64,000 nucleotides of DNA. Origin: Pandoraea communis. Its GTDB lineage: Bacteria; Pseudomonadota; Gammaproteobacteria; Burkholderiales; Burkholderiaceae. Position numbers and translations under genes: made by a program. Below the pieces are notes generated by a model. The model searched no databases, had not been told where the DNA came from, and saw nothing but the letters and a program-made list of their open reading frames with translations. Of this stretch, positions 1 to 9,978 are shown in pieces (the stretch's first letter is position 1; the number at the start of each line of letters is the position of its first letter). The stretch covers positions 496,001 through 560,000 of the forward strand of contig NZ_CABPSJ010000001.1 of assembly GCF_902459745.1 (NCBI RefSeq), in the 5' to 3' direction.

Positions 1-529
1 GATTCACGAACGTGCCCGCATGGGGGTCTCGTATCTGCCGCAGGAAGCGTCGGTATTTCGCAAGCTAACGGTCGAGGACAACATCCGCGCCGTGCTCGAA
101 TTGCAACTCGATGCACAGGGCAAACCGCTCAAGCGCGACGAGATCGAACGCCGCATCGAAGCGCTGCTCGATGAATTGCAGGTGAGCCATCTGCGCGAGA
201 ATCCGGCGATGTCGCTCTCGGGCGGCGAGCGCCGCCGTGTGGAAATCGCCCGCGCACTGGCTACGCAGCCGCGCTTTATTTTGCTTGACGAACCATTTGC
301 AGGTGTCGATCCGATTGCCGTGCTGGAAATCCAGCGCATCGTGCGCTTCCTGAAGGACCGCGGCATCGGTGTCCTGATTACCGATCACAACGTACGCGAG
401 ACGCTCGGCATCTGCGATCACGCCTACATTATCAGCGAAGGCTCGGTGCTCGCTGCCGGCACACCCGACCAGATCGTGGCCGACGAAAGCGTCCGCCGCG
501 TCTATCTGGGCGAGAATTTCCGGATGTAA
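1..529 (+). CDS. lptB: LPS export ABC transporter ATPase LptB (5' end cut off)
   Basis: This is the ATP-binding subunit of the LptB2FGC complex, which drives lipopolysaccharide transport from the inner membrane to the outer membrane. The window opens inside the gene in frame from base 2, so the Walker A motif is missing. About 175 residues remain. They contain the ABC signature LSGGE, the Walker B stretch [11 protein letters not shown] and the switch histidine in [10 protein letters not shown]. The reading frame ends with TAA at 527-529. Its position immediately before rpoN is the usual proteobacterial arrangement and supports LptB over other ABC ATPases. Confidence 0.95.
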   Translation, partial: IHERARMGVSYLPQEASVFRKLTVEDNIRAVLELQLDAQGKPLKRDEIERRIEALLDELQVSHLRENPAMSLSGGERRRVEIARALATQPRFILLDEPFAGVDPIAVLEIQRIVRFLKDRGIGVLITDHNVRETLGICDHAYIISEGSVLAAGTPDQIVADESVRRVYLGENFRM

Positions 530-623
530 AGCAAATTTTTCGCATGTAAACCCTGCCCCCGATAGGGAACAGGGCCGGTTCCGCTGGCGTGACAAAGCCT
601 CTACAATGAAGGCGAGATACGCT

Positions 624-2111
624 ATGAAACCGACTCTTCAACTCCGCACCTCCCAGCACCTGACCCTCACGCCGCAGTTGCAGCAATCGATCCGGTTGTT
701 GCAACTGTCGACGCTCGAACTTCAGCAAGAAGTCGAGCACGCCCTCACCCAGAACCCGATGCTCGAACGCGAGGACGATTGGCTCGCGGGCTCGGTACGT
801 GTGGGCACGGACGGGTCGCTGCGCAACGAGCGGAGCACGTCGGGCAGCAGCACGAACGACAGCTCCGAACCCGCCAACGGCCGCGACGAAGCCCGCGAAC
901 TCGACGGCGAGACGCGCTTCGACGACAACGCCCAGGACAGCGGCAGCGACTGGAGCCTGAACGACTTCGCACGCTCGGGTAGCGCATCGGACGACGACGA
1001 CAACGCCCGTCCGCAACTTCATGTCGATCACCCCAATCTTCGCGAACACCTGTTGGCCCAGTTGCGCCTGACCAAAGCCAGTCCGCGCGACCGGGCGCTG
1101 GTGGAATTCCTGATCGAATCGCTCGACGAAGATGGCTACCTCGGCACCATGCTCGATGAAATTCAGGCAGAAATGCCCGAAGAGCTGGCGCTCGAGACCG
1201 AAGAAATCAACGCCGCACTCGCACTGCTGCAGAGCTTCGACCCGGCGGGCGTGGGCGCCCGCACCCCGGCTGAGTGCCTGCGGCTGCAACTCCAGCGTCT
1301 GCCCGCGAGCAACGTTCGCACACTGTCGCTACGAATCGTCAGCGATCACCTGGAATTGCTGGCCGCGCGCGATTACACCCGTCTGCGCCGCCAGCTGGGC
1401 GTGAGCGAAGACAGCTTGCGCGCCGCCCATCAACTGATTCGTTCGCTCGACCCGTTCCCCGGCGCCGCCTATGGCTCGCCCCAGGCCGATTACGTCGTGC
1501 CCGACGTGCTTGTGCGCAAACAGGGCAGCGGCTGGACTGCGGAACTCAATCCCGATGTCATGCCGCGCCTGCGCATCAATGAGATGTATGCGCGCATACT
1601 GCGTAATAACCGCAACGATCCGGGCACCGGCAACTTACAGCAGCAGCTTCAGGAAGCCCGCTGGCTGATCAAGAACATCCAGCAACGTTTCGATACGATC
1701 CTGCGCGTGGCGCAGGCGATTGTCGAGCGTCAAAAGAACTTCTTCACGCATGGCGAAATCGGCATGCGGCCCTTGGTTTTACGCGAGATTGCTGATACGC
1801 TGGGCTTACACGAATCCACGATTTCACGCGTGACTACCAGTAAGTACATGCTCACTCCATTTGGAACCTTTGAGCTGAAGTACTTCTTTGGTTCACATGT
1901 GGCAACGGAAGCCGGTGGCGCAGCGTCATCGACCGCCATCCGCGCACTCATCAAGCAACTCATAGGAGCAGAAGACCCGCAGACCCCCCTTTCCGACAGC
2001 CGTATCGCGGAACTGCTGGCAGAGCAAGGGTTCGTGGTAGCGCGGCGCACCGTCGCGAAATACCGTGAGGCCATGCGAATCCCCGCAGTGAACTTGCGCA
2101 AATCTTTGTAG
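624..2111 (+). CDS. rpoN: RNA polymerase sigma-54 factor RpoN
   Basis: Sigma-54 directs RNA polymerase to -24/-12 promoters that need AAA+ activators. The 495-residue product starts with the glutamine- and leucine-rich activator region ([20 protein letters not shown]), has an acidic, serine-rich linker at about residues 60-130, a core-binding domain, and the C-terminal RpoN box [10 protein letters not shown] near the end. I chose the ATG at 624 because AAGGCGAG lies seven bases upstream. The in-frame ATG at 606 has no ribosome site. It follows lptB by about 95 bp and precedes hpf, the standard order. Confidence 0.96.
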   Translation: MKPTLQLRTSQHLTLTPQLQQSIRLLQLSTLELQQEVEHALTQNPMLEREDDWLAGSVRVGTDGSLRNERSTSGSSTNDSSEPANGRDEARELDGETRFDDNAQDSGSDWSLNDFARSGSASDDDDNARPQLHVDHPNLREHLLAQLRLTKASPRDRALVEFLIESLDEDGYLGTMLDEIQAEMPEELALETEEINAALALLQSFDPAGVGARTPAECLRLQLQRLPASNVRTLSLRIVSDHLELLAARDYTRLRRQLGVSEDSLRAAHQLIRSLDPFPGAAYGSPQADYVVPDVLVRKQGSGWTAELNPDVMPRLRINEMYARILRNNRNDPGTGNLQQQLQEARWLIKNIQQRFDTILRVAQAIVERQKNFFTHGEIGMRPLVLREIADTLGLHESTISRVTTSKYMLTPFGTFELKYFFGSHVATEAGGAASSTAIRALIKQLIGAEDPQTPLSDSRIAELLAEQGFVVARRTVAKYREAMRIPAVNLRKSL

Positions 2112-2253
2112 GACGGTCCTCGTGTGCCATGTTGGCTCGCTGGGGCATAACGCCGCAGTGCGACATTGCGTCACGTCAATGGCTCGCACTCCCGCTAGCC
2201 AGCGTCGTTGATGACGCGGCCTGCACTTCGGCATTTCAGCAAGGAGAGCAGCT

Positions 2254-2607
2254 ATGAATCTGAAGATCAGTGGACATCACCTCGAACTCACGCCGTCACT
2301 GCGCGAATTTGTCGTCAACAAGCTCGAACGCGTGTTGAGGCATTTCGACCAGCTCATTGGTGCCGAGGTGATCCTATCTGTCGACAAGACCAAGGAGAAG
2401 GCCGGACGCCAGATTGCTAGCGTCACCGTGTATCTCAAGGGCAAGGAAATTTTCGTCGAGAAGTGTGACGAGAATATGTATGCCGCCATCGACAAGCTGA
2501 TCGACATGCTCGACCGCAAGGTAATGCAATACAAGGACAAGGTTCAGGATCACGGTCGCGAGGCCCTCAAGCACCAGCAACCTCCCGAGGCAGAGCCGCC
2601 GCAATGA
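2254..2607 (+). CDS. hpf: Ribosome hibernation promoting factor (short type)
   Basis: This 117-residue protein of the HPF/YfiA family binds the 30S decoding region and promotes inactive 70S or 100S ribosomes during stationary phase. The N-terminal beta strand [14 protein letters not shown] and the basic helix residues are typical. The length matches a short HPF, with only a small proline- and glutamine-rich tail and no long dimerisation domain. AAGGAGAG just upstream of the ATG supports the start. The gene sits between rpoN and ptsN as in other proteobacteria and is followed by a strong terminator. Confidence 0.93.
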   Translation: MNLKISGHHLELTPSLREFVVNKLERVLRHFDQLIGAEVILSVDKTKEKAGRQIASVTVYLKGKEIFVEKCDENMYAAIDKLIDMLDRKVMQYKDKVQDHGREALKHQQPPEAEPPQ

Positions 2608-2710
2608 GCCTGTCCGGGCGAGGTAGTCGCATCGACTGACAGGCATGTGAGTTCGCACGGCGCCACCCAAGCGCATGCACGTCTGTCATAAGTCTGGCAT
2701 CACCCACCGC

Positions 2711-2735
2711 GGGGCCGTTGAACGGCCCCTTTTAT
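2711..2735 (+). terminator. Rho-independent terminator after hpf
   Basis: A seven-base-pair stem GGGGCCG/CGGCCCC with a five-base loop is followed by TTTTATAT. It lies about 100 bp after hpf and just before the ptsN promoter region, so it should separate the rpoN-hpf transcript from ptsN-hprK. Confidence 0.8.
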
Positions 2736-2785
2736 ATGGTTCCGCCAAGTTCCATGGATTGCCGCGGGCACCGTAGCGGGTGGTC

Positions 2786-2791
2786 TATAAT
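2786..2791 (+). promoter_or_regulatory. Candidate -10 box for ptsN-hprK
   Basis: A perfect TATAAT occurs 53 bp before the ptsN start and directly after the hpf terminator. No good -35 box lies at 16-18 bp: TTGCCG at 2759-2764 would need a 21-bp spacer. The call therefore rests on the -10 and on context. Confidence 0.4.
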
Positions 2792-2843
2792 GCGAGGTCA
2801 ATCGGGGGTTGGAGGGCGACTAAGCGTTCGCCCGCATTACAAG

Positions 2844-3299
2844 ATGAACCGTTTAGTCAAACTCTTACCTGCGTCCAACATCCTGCTTGGACTGTCCGTC
2901 ACCAGCAAGAAGCGCGTCTTCGAGCAAGCCGGGCTTCTTTTCGAGAACAATGCCGGCCTGTCGCGCGCGCTTGTGACCGACAATCTGTTCGCACGCGAGC
3001 GTCTGGGCTCGACCGGACTGGGTGAAGGCGTGGCCATTCCGCATGGGCGTATCAAGGGCCTCAAGCATCCGATGGCAGCATTTGTGCGTCTCGAAGACCC
3101 GATTCCCTTCGAAGCGCCCGACAGTCAGCCGGTCTCCCTGCTGTTTTTTCTATTGGTGCCTGAGCAGGCAACGCAGCAACATCTCGAGATTCTTTCCGAA
3201 ATTGCCCAGTTGCTCTCCGATCGCGCGATGCGCGAGACGTTGAGCCGCGCGCCGAGTGCCGACGAGATCCACGCCGCACTCGCCAACTGGCAGCCCTGA
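2844..3299 (+). CDS. ptsN: Nitrogen-regulatory PTS EIIA(Ntr) PtsN
   Basis: This is a 151-residue EIIA domain of the fructose/mannitol type acting as the output protein of the nitrogen PTS, which controls potassium and phosphate sensing and metabolism rather than sugar uptake. The phosphorylatable histidine lies in GEGVAIPHGRIKGL, the usual context. I chose the ATG at 2844 (MNRLVKLLP) because family members begin here. The frame stays open upstream to 2718, but that extension covers the candidate promoter. Its neighbours hprK and rapZ belong to the same regulatory network. Confidence 0.93.
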   Translation: MNRLVKLLPASNILLGLSVTSKKRVFEQAGLLFENNAGLSRALVTDNLFARERLGSTGLGEGVAIPHGRIKGLKHPMAAFVRLEDPIPFEAPDSQPVSLLFFLLVPEQATQQHLEILSEIAQLLSDRAMRETLSRAPSADEIHAALANWQP

Positions 3300-3376
3300 A
3301 CCGGCGTATGCGCCGGTATCCGCCGCGAAATTCAGAGAATTCGTAGCTCCCACACCCAACCGAACGAGGCGACGCG

Positions 3377-4342
3377 GTGGAACTGACCGGCATCAACGCG
3401 CAAAGCATTTTCGACGACAACGCCGCCACGCTGCGGTTGTCGTGGCTGACCGGCCATGAGGGATGGGAGCGCGGTTTCACGCCCGAGAGCGTGGCCACCG
3501 CCACCTCCAGCGCCGACCTCGTGGGTCACTTGAACCTCATCCACCCGAACCGGATTCAGGTGCTGGGTGAGGCTGAGTTGCGCTACTACCAGCGCCTCAC
3601 GGACGAAAACCGCAAGCGTCATATGGGCGAAGTGATTGCGCTCGAACCGCCGTTCCTCGTGGTCGCCGACGGCCTCGAAGCCCCGCCCGATCTGGTGTTG
3701 CGCTGTACCCGCTCGTCCACACCGCTGTTCACCACACCGATGTCGACGGCAGCAGTCATCGACAGCCTGCGTTTGTACATTTCGCGTGTGTTCGCCCCGC
3801 GATGCACGATGCATGGCGTGTTTCTCGACATTTTGGGCATGGGTGTGCTGCTCACCGGCGATTCCGGTCTCGGTAAGAGCGAACTCGGCCTGGAACTGAT
3901 CAGCCGGGGGCACGGACTGGTCGCAGACGATGCCGTCGATTTCGTGCGACTCGGGCCGGATTTCGTCGAAGGCCGCTGCCCGCCGCTGCTGCAAAACCTG
4001 CTGGAAGTGCGCGGTCTGGGCCTGCTCGACATCAAGACGATCTTCGGTGAAACGGCAGTGCGCCGGAAGATGAAGCTCAAGCTGATCGTCCAGTTGGTGC
4101 GCCGCCCCGACGGCGAATTCCAACGCCTGCCGCTCGAAGCGCAGACAGTGGACGTGCTTGGCCTGCCCATCAACAAGGTCATCCTGCAAGTGGCGGCCGG
4201 GCGAAACCTCGCCGTGCTGGTCGAAGCCGCTGTGCGGAATACGATCCTGCAACTTCGCGGCATCGATACCCTCAAGGACTTCATGGAGCGCCAGCGGCAA
4301 GCCATGCAGGACCCGGACGGCATGCAGGGCAAGCTGCTCTGA
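3377..4342 (+). CDS. hprK: HPr kinase/phosphorylase HprK
   Basis: This bifunctional enzyme phosphorylates and dephosphorylates Ser46 of HPr. The 321-residue protein has the P-loop [14 protein letters not shown] near residue 158 and the HprK signature [15 protein letters not shown] further on. The start is a GTG preceded by GAGGCG. The gene follows ptsN by 77 bp and is probably co-transcribed. Its substrate HPr, with the regulatory serine in KSIMGVM, is encoded at 62157-62426 in this same window. A terminator follows the gene. Confidence 0.95.
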   Translation: MELTGINAQSIFDDNAATLRLSWLTGHEGWERGFTPESVATATSSADLVGHLNLIHPNRIQVLGEAELRYYQRLTDENRKRHMGEVIALEPPFLVVADGLEAPPDLVLRCTRSSTPLFTTPMSTAAVIDSLRLYISRVFAPRCTMHGVFLDILGMGVLLTGDSGLGKSELGLELISRGHGLVADDAVDFVRLGPDFVEGRCPPLLQNLLEVRGLGLLDIKTIFGETAVRRKMKLKLIVQLVRRPDGEFQRLPLEAQTVDVLGLPINKVILQVAAGRNLAVLVEAAVRNTILQLRGIDTLKDFMERQRQAMQDPDGMQGKLL

Positions 4343-4414
4343 ATCCCCCACGGGTGGCGCCCGCCGTCGCCCGAAACGCCGGGGTTTACCGTAATTTCTG
4401 CTTTTTTCTGTCAA

Positions 4415-4440
4415 CGCCGCGCGATTGCGGCGCGTTTTCT
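4415..4440 (+). terminator. Terminator after hprK
   Basis: A CGCCGC/GCGGCG stem with a six-base loop is followed by CGTTTTCTTTC. It closes the ptsN-hprK unit and isolates the next small gene. Confidence 0.65.
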
Positions 4441-4501
4441 TTCATGTTGTAATCGCCACGCGGTCCCTTCCCGTGCGTGTCGACCTTATGGAGAGACGAT
4501 C

Positions 4502-4828
4502 ATGAAAAAAGCACTCGCTGCATTGCTTCTGGCATCCCCGCTGCTCGCATCGCCCGTATTTGCCCAGACGGCCGCCCCGGCGCCAGCTGCCAAGACAGCC
4601 AACGCCCAACAGAACAAGATGAGCACCTGCAACACGCAAGCCGCCGACAAGAAGGGTGACGACCGCAAGGCGTTCATGAAGGAATGCCTGTCGAACAAGC
4701 CCGCCGCCGCAGCCAAGCCGACCCAGCAAGAAAAGATGAAGACCTGTAACGCACAGGCTGGCGACAAGAAGGGCGATGATCGCAAAGCGTTCATGAAGTC
4801 GTGCCTGTCGAACAAGCCGGCAGCCTGA
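4502..4828 (+). CDS. Periplasmic protein with two PsiF repeats
   Basis: This 108-residue exported protein has a signal peptide (MKKALAALLLASPLLASPVF, cleavage after the Ala at about 21), an Ala/Pro linker, and two near-identical repeats at about residues 38-66 and 78-106. Each repeat carries the pattern K-M-x-T-C-N-x-Q-A, KKGDDRKAFM and C-L-S-N-K. This is the PsiF repeat family, first seen in a phosphate-starvation-inducible protein of E. coli whose function is not established. GGAGAG precedes the ATG. The gene lies alone between the hprK terminator and rapZ. Confidence 0.85.
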   Translation: MKKALAALLLASPLLASPVFAQTAAPAPAAKTANAQQNKMSTCNTQAADKKGDDRKAFMKECLSNKPAAAAKPTQQEKMKTCNAQAGDKKGDDRKAFMKSCLSNKPAA

Positions 4829-4999
4829 CGCCTTTCCCCGCCAACGCATACCCAGCGGCGCCCTACGGGCGCCGCTGTCGCATGTGCAACGCTCTTTTCT
4901 CGTGAAACGAGAGAAATCCTCGGGAACGTTCTTGTTTCTGTCGGCTCGACACCCGTAAGACACAATCGCTTACCATCATGGTTGTATTCGGGGAATGTC

Positions 5000-5875
5000 A
5001 TGAAGATCGTACTGATTACCGGTGTTTCGGGTTCCGGCAAATCGCTGGCCTTGAACGTCCTCGAGGATGCGGGTTACTACTGCGTCGACAATTTGCCGTC
5101 GCGCTTCCTGCCTGAACTCGCCGAATATCTCGAAACGCAGAACTACACACGTCTCGCGGTCGCCATCGATGCGCGCAGCGGCGGCTCGCTCGCCGATCTG
5201 CCACCGATCATCGGCGGACTGCGCCGCTTCGGCCACGACGTGCGGGTGTTGTTCCTCAACGCCACCACGCAAACGCTCGTGCAGCGTTTTTCCGAGACGC
5301 GCCGCCGTCATCCGCTCTCTGTCCTGGGCGACGATACGGTGTCGGCCACTGGCTCGCTCGTCGAAGCGATCGAGAAAGAGCGCGAAATGCTCAATAGCGT
5401 GACCGAACTCGGTCACCAGATCGACACCAGCAATTTGCGCGCGAGTGCGCTGCGCCGCTGGATCCGTGAATTCGTCCAGCACGATCACGCCGGACTCACG
5501 CTGATGTTCGAGTCTTTCGGATTCAAGCACGGTGTGCCGCTGGACGCCGATCTCGTGTTCGATGTCCGCTCTCTGCCCAACCCCTATTACGACGCGCAGC
5601 TTCGTCCGCTAACCGGCCGCGATCAGCCGGTGATCGACTTCCTCTCGGCCATTCCGGAAGTCGACGAGATGACCAACGATATCGGCGCGTATCTGCAGAA
5701 GTGGCTGCCAAGCTACATGCGCGACAACCGCAGCTATCTGACGGTGGCGATCGGCTGCACGGGCGGCCAGCACCGCTCTGTCTTCATCGCCGAAACGCTA
5801 GGCGAGCGCTTCCGCGCGGAAGCCAGCGTGCTCGTGCGGCATCGCGAACTCGCTCCCCTCGAGCCCGCAGCCTGA
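5000..5875 (+). CDS. rapZ: RNase adapter / nucleotide-binding protein RapZ
   Basis: RapZ binds RNA and nucleotide-activated cell-wall precursors; in E. coli it steers RNase E to the GlmZ sRNA and so controls glucosamine-6-phosphate synthase. The 291-residue product begins [18 protein letters not shown] with a P-loop and ends in the conserved C-terminal domain containing [12 protein letters not shown] chose the ATG at 5000 because GGGGAA lies just upstream. The ATG at 4982 would add six residues. It is encoded near hprK and ptsN, as is common, and is convergent with mutY, whose stop lies two bases away. Confidence 0.94.
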   Translation: MKIVLITGVSGSGKSLALNVLEDAGYYCVDNLPSRFLPELAEYLETQNYTRLAVAIDARSGGSLADLPPIIGGLRRFGHDVRVLFLNATTQTLVQRFSETRRRHPLSVLGDDTVSATGSLVEAIEKEREMLNSVTELGHQIDTSNLRASALRRWIREFVQHDHAGLTLMFESFGFKHGVPLDADLVFDVRSLPNPYYDAQLRPLTGRDQPVIDFLSAIPEVDEMTNDIGAYLQKWLPSYMRDNRSYLTVAIGCTGGQHRSVFIAETLGERFRAEASVLVRHRELAPLEPAA

Positions 5876-5876
5876 T

Positions 5877-7067
5877 TCAGGCCGGCAGGCAGAGTTGGCC
5901 GTCGCCCGGCGAAACAATGCGCAGGGCGTCGGCAATCTTGCGGATCGGCGACGGCAATCCGGCCGCGGCGATGCCTGCCGAGTCGAGCCACGCATGGGGG
6001 GCGTCGCCCGAACGGGCAGCAAACGCCCCCTGCGCCGAAGCCCCGGATAGCGTTACCAGCCACGGGCGCAAGTGCAGCCGGAAATGCGTGAAGACGTGTG
6101 TGAGCCCCTGCAGCGGCACAAGCGACTGCACGGTGCCCTGCGCGGCGCCAAGGGCGGCGGCATGGGCGCTCAGACGCTCACGCAGCGACGCATCGTCCGC
6201 CTCGCGCTCCCCGGTGGGCGGTGTCAGTTCCGGCAAGCTCCATAGCCCGCCCCAGATGCCACTGTCGGGGCGCCGCTCGAACAGGATGCGCTCGCCCGAG
6301 CCAATCACCAGCACGTCGACGTAACGCTCAGGCTGAACCTTCTTCGGCTTGGACGTCGGCAATATCCGCTCGCGTCCCGTCGCATGCGCAACGCAATCGC
6401 TGTCGAACGGGCACTCGCCGCAACGCGGCTTGCCGCGCCCGCATAGCGTCGCGCCGAGATCCATCATCCCCTGCGTGTAGGCGGGCAAATTGCTTCCGGG
6501 CAGCAACGATTCGGCCAACGCCCACATTTCCCGCTCGATTTTCGGCGTGCCCGGAAATCCCTCGATACCGAACACACGCGCGAGCACCCGCTTGACGTTG
6601 CCGTCGAGAATCGCGGCGTGCGCATCGTAAGCAAACGCGGCAATCGCGGCGGCCGTCGAGCGGCCGATACCCGGGAGCGTGGCGAGCGTCTCTGGGTCCG
6701 TCGGGAAACGTCCGCCATGCTCGGCGAGCACGACCTGCGCGCAACGATGCAGGTTGCGCGCCCGCGAGTAGTAGCCGAGGCCGCTCCAGAGCGCCATCAC
6801 ATCGTCCTGCGGCGCGTTCGCCAGCGCGGCGACATCGGGGAATCGCTCAAGAAATCGCGCGTAATACGGGATCACCGTGGCAACCTGCGTCTGCTGCAAC
6901 ATGATCTCGGACAGCCAGATGCGATAGGCATCGCGCGTGTTCTGCCACGGCAGATCGTGGCGGCCATGCTCGGCCTGCCAAGCGATCAGACGCTCGGCAA
7001 AAGTGCCCGCAAGCGAGTTGGCAGGAAGGTCGCTGGACGATTCGTTCATATCGGTTTTTGGGGGCAT
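5877..7067 (-). CDS. mutY: Adenine DNA glycosylase MutY
   Basis: MutY removes adenine mispaired with 8-oxoguanine. The 396-residue protein has the catalytic Glu in SEIMLQQTQV, the helix-hairpin-helix LPGIGRSTA, the catalytic Asp in ILDGNVKRVL, the [4Fe-4S] cysteines in the pattern C-x6-C-x2-C-x5-C (CGRGKPRCGECPFDSDC), and a C-terminal NUDIX-like 8-oxoG recognition domain. The ATG at 7067 is used. A second ATG six codons in has no better ribosome site. mutM lies 66 bp upstream on the same strand, so the two partners of the GO repair system are probably expressed together. Confidence 0.95.
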   Translation of the reverse strand: MPPKTDMNESSSDLPANSLAGTFAERLIAWQAEHGRHDLPWQNTRDAYRIWLSEIMLQQTQVATVIPYYARFLERFPDVAALANAPQDDVMALWSGLGYYSRARNLHRCAQVVLAEHGGRFPTDPETLATLPGIGRSTAAAIAAFAYDAHAAILDGNVKRVLARVFGIEGFPGTPKIEREMWALAESLLPGSNLPAYTQGMMDLGATLCGRGKPRCGECPFDSDCVAHATGRERILPTSKPKKVQPERYVDVLVIGSGERILFERRPDSGIWGGLWSLPELTPPTGEREADDASLRERLSAHAAALGAAQGTVQSLVPLQGLTHVFTHFRLHLRPWLVTLSGASAQGAFAARSGDAPHAWLDSAGIAAAGLPSPIRKIADALRIVSPGDGQLCLPA

Positions 7068-7133
7068 CTTGTACGGCGATGGGCGGCGGCCGGGCCGGAC
7101 TTTCCGGTCATCCCGTTTGCCGCCGCTGCTGCG

Positions 7134-7964
7134 TCATTTCTGACAGTGCGGGCAGAAGAACGTGGAGCGCTGGCCCTGCACGATCTGCCGGATTGGCGTG
7201 CCGCACACGCGACATGGCTGTCCGGCACGGTCGTAGACAAAATACTCCTGCTGAAAATAGCCGCTCTTGCCGTCGCTACCCACGAAGTCGCGCAACGTGC
7301 TGCCACCTTTCTCAATGGCTGCGGCGAGCACATCCTTGATCGCTTTTGCGAGCTTTTCCGCGCGCGGCCGGGAAAGTTTGCCTGCCTGCATGCGCGGGTG
7401 GATGCCAGCACGGAACAGGCTCTCCGACGCATAGATGTTGCCCACGCCCACGACGATGTTGCCTGCGAGCAATGCCTGCTTGATGGCAACCGTACGCCCG
7501 CGTGTGCCGGCATACAACCGCTGACCGTCGAAGTCGTCTGTCAGCGGTTCTACCCCGAGACTGGCGAGCAGCGGATGCATGAGCACGTCGCCGGCCGAGC
7601 GCGGGTGGAACAGCACCGCGCCGAAGCGGCGAGGATCGCGATAGCGCAGCGCGCACCGCTCGAACACGAGGTCGATGTGGTCATGCACGCCGGCGGCGGG
7701 CAACGCGTGCGGCTCGGACATGACGCGCAACGTGCCGGTCATGCCCAGATGCACGAGCAGCCAGCCGGGGGCATATTCGAGCAGCAGGTACTTGCCGCGA
7801 CGGGTTACGCCGACGAGCGTTTCGCCACGCAGGAGCGTGTCGAGGCCGTCGGGCACCGGCCAGCGCAGCGAGGCGTTGCGCACGTCGATACGCGCGACAC
7901 GCGTGCCCGCCACGTGCGGCGCAATACCGCGGCGGGTGACTTCGACTTCCGGGAGTTCAGGCAT
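7134..7964 (-). CDS. mutM: Formamidopyrimidine-DNA glycosylase MutM (Fpg)
   Basis: This bifunctional glycosylase/AP lyase excises 8-oxoguanine opposite cytosine. The 276-residue protein begins MPELPEVEV, giving the catalytic Pro2 and Glu3, has the conserved lysine in RRGKYLLLE, and ends in the zinc finger C-x2-C-x16-C-x2-C (CRVCG to CPHCQK). It is transcribed away from the TPR gene and towards mutY. Confidence 0.96.
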   Translation of the reverse strand: MPELPEVEVTRRGIAPHVAGTRVARIDVRNASLRWPVPDGLDTLLRGETLVGVTRRGKYLLLEYAPGWLLVHLGMTGTLRVMSEPHALPAAGVHDHIDLVFERCALRYRDPRRFGAVLFHPRSAGDVLMHPLLASLGVEPLTDDFDGQRLYAGTRGRTVAIKQALLAGNIVVGVGNIYASESLFRAGIHPRMQAGKLSRPRAEKLAKAIKDVLAAAIEKGGSTLRDFVGSDGKSGYFQQEYFVYDRAGQPCRVCGTPIRQIVQGQRSTFFCPHCQK

Positions 7965-7996
7965 GCCTGCGAACGTTTGCTGAGGATTTAGACTCT

Positions 7997-8018
7997 ATTG
8001 TATCGGGCGCGCTACAAT
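7997..8018. promoter_or_regulatory. Palindrome in the divergent mutM / TPR-gene promoter region
   Basis: ATTGTA and TACAAT flank ten bases (ATTGTA-N10-TACAAT) in the 79-bp gap between mutM and the TPR gene. On each strand the outer half reads as a TACAAT -10 box, so the palindrome may be two overlapping divergent promoters. No strong -35 boxes were found. Confidence 0.3.
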
Positions 8019-8043
8019 CGCTCGATACTTGCCGTGGATCCCT

Positions 8044-9978
8044 ATGCCGAACACCCGATTCCAGTCCATTCCCGCCGCCGAGAACACGGCGCTCACCGTG
8101 GCACCCGTGGTCTTGCGCCTGCGAGGCGCCCTGGCACGCGTGGCGTGGGCCGGCGCAACGGCGCTCGGCGTCACCTGCGCCAGCGCAATCATGGCATTCC
8201 TGCCATCTTCGAGCGCGTTCGCGCAAACCGCACCGAAAGCGCCGGCGGCCCCCGCCAGCGCCCCGGCGGCTGCGCCGTCCAAGGCAAGCGCCCCGCGCGC
8301 GGCTGGCGAGGCGGACACCGATAGCGACGACGTCAAGTCGAATGCGAACGCCCCTCGCGAAAATCTCCCGAACGTCGCGCTCTCCAGCGAGATCGTCTTC
8401 GAAGTGATGGCCGCCGAACTGAGCCTGCAACAAGGCAACCTGGCGCCGGCGTTCAACACATACATCGCGCTGGCGAATCGGACGAAGGACCCGCGCATGG
8501 CGCGCCGCGCCGTCGAAATCGCGCTGGGTGCGCGCCAGCTCGGCGACGCGCTGGTCGCCGCGCGGTTGTGGCATCAACTCGATCCCGCCTGGCGTCCGGC
8601 CTCGCAATTGCTCGCAAGCCTTCAAGTCGGCACCGGCCATCTGGCGGAAGCCGAACCGCTTCTCGTCGACGAACTGAACAAGGTGCCGGAAGCGCGTCGC
8701 GGTCAGGCCATTCTCGAACTGCAGCAGATGATTGCGCGTAGCCCGGAGCGCGCCACGGGCATCGACTCGCTCAAGCGCATGCTGGCCAACGACATGCAAC
8801 GCCCCGAGGCGCAACTGGCCATCGCCCGCTCGCAACTCGATGCTGGCGACACGGCCGGTGCGCGCACGTCGCTCGAAACGGCGCTCAAGCTTAAGCCCGA
8901 CTACGAAGCCGCCGCCCTGCTTTACGGGCAGATGGGCCCGGAAGAGCGCACCAGCGCCATCGCCGGATTGAAGACATTCCTCGATCGCAATCCGAATGCC
9001 AAGGAAGCCCGCTTCGCCTACGCCAAGCTGCTGCTCGCGGACAATCAGCTCGACGCCGCGCAGAAGCAGTTCGAGACGCTGGAGAAGCGTTTTCCGCATG
9101 AACTCTCGACGCTGATGGCGCTCGCATTGCTCAACCTGCACGCCAAGCATCCGGAGCAAGCCGAGCAGTATTTGCAGAAATACGCGGCAGAGGCGGAGCA
9201 ACAGAACACCGACGGCGCGCAAGCGTACGTCTATCTCGCGCAGATCGCGCAGGATCGCAAGGATTACCCGGCCGCCGACAAGTGGCTCTCGAAGATTCGC
9301 GAAGACAGCAACGCGTATCTGCCCGCACAGATCGGGCGCGCGCAATTGCTCGCCGATCAGGGCAAGGTCGAGGAAGGCCGTGCGCTGCTGCACGGCATCA
9401 AGTCGAGCGACCCGCGTGAGCAACTCGCGCTCAAGCGTGCCGAGTCCGATTTGCTCGTCAAGGCAAAGCGCTACGAAGACGCGGAAAAGCTGCTTGCCGT
9501 CGAGGTCAAGAACAATCCCGACGATCCGGATCTGCTCTATCAGTACGGTATGGTGGCCGAACTGAGCAAGCACTACGATGTGATGGAAAAAGCGATGCGT
9601 CGCGTGATGACGTCGCAGCCCGAGAACGCGCAGGCCTACAACGCCCTCGGCTATTCGCTGACCGAGCGCAACACGCGTTTGCCTGAAGCGCTCAAGCTGC
9701 TGCAGAAGGCGGCGTCGCTCGCACCGGAAGATCCGTACATCATGGACAGCCTCGGCTGGGTGAAATACCGCCTCGGCGACAAGCAACAAGCGCTCGATCT
9801 GCTGCGCCGCGCCTACGGCATTCAGGCGCAGGCGGAAATCGGCGCGCATCTGGGTGAAGTGCTGTGGGAGTCGGGCCAGCAGGACGAAGCGCGCAAGACC
9901 TGGCGCGAAGCCTTGAAGCTCGACGGCGACGACGACACGCTGCGCTCGACCATGAAACGCTACAACGTCGCGCCGTAA
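8044..9978 (+). CDS. Exported tetratricopeptide-repeat protein
   Basis: This 644-residue protein has a long N-terminal export signal (hydrophobic stretch about residues 33-56, likely cleavage after AFA at 60), an Ala/Pro linker, and TPR helices over the rest, for example around ALLYGQMG, YNALGYSLTERN and PYIMDSLGWVKYRLGD. TPR arrays scaffold protein complexes; the partner is unknown. The position upstream of lolB suggests an envelope role. The start is taken as the ATG at 8044; the frame also allows a TTG at 8029. The stop codon overlaps the lolB start as TAATG, so the two are translationally coupled. Confidence 0.88.
   Translation: MPNTRFQSIPAAENTALTVAPVVLRLRGALARVAWAGATALGVTCASAIMAFLPSSSAFAQTAPKAPAAPASAPAAAPSKASAPRAAGEADTDSDDVKSNANAPRENLPNVALSSEIVFEVMAAELSLQQGNLAPAFNTYIALANRTKDPRMARRAVEIALGARQLGDALVAARLWHQLDPAWRPASQLLASLQVGTGHLAEAEPLLVDELNKVPEARRGQAILELQQMIARSPERATGIDSLKRMLANDMQRPEAQLAIARSQLDAGDTAGARTSLETALKLKPDYEAAALLYGQMGPEERTSAIAGLKTFLDRNPNAKEARFAYAKLLLADNQLDAAQKQFETLEKRFPHELSTLMALALLNLHAKHPEQAEQYLQKYAAEAEQQNTDGAQAYVYLAQIAQDRKDYPAADKWLSKIREDSNAYLPAQIGRAQLLADQGKVEEGRALLHGIKSSDPREQLALKRAESDLLVKAKRYEDAEKLLAVEVKNNPDDPDLLYQYGMVAELSKHYDVMEKAMRRVMTSQPENAQAYNALGYSLTERNTRLPEALKLLQKAASLAPEDPYIMDSLGWVKYRLGDKQQALDLLRRAYGIQAQAEIGAHLGEVLWESGQQDEARKTWREALKLDGDDDTLRSTMKRYNVAP

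Noticed and set aside
2718-2843. Upstream extension of ptsN
   Set aside because: It would include the hpf terminator and the TATAAT box, so it is regulatory DNA.
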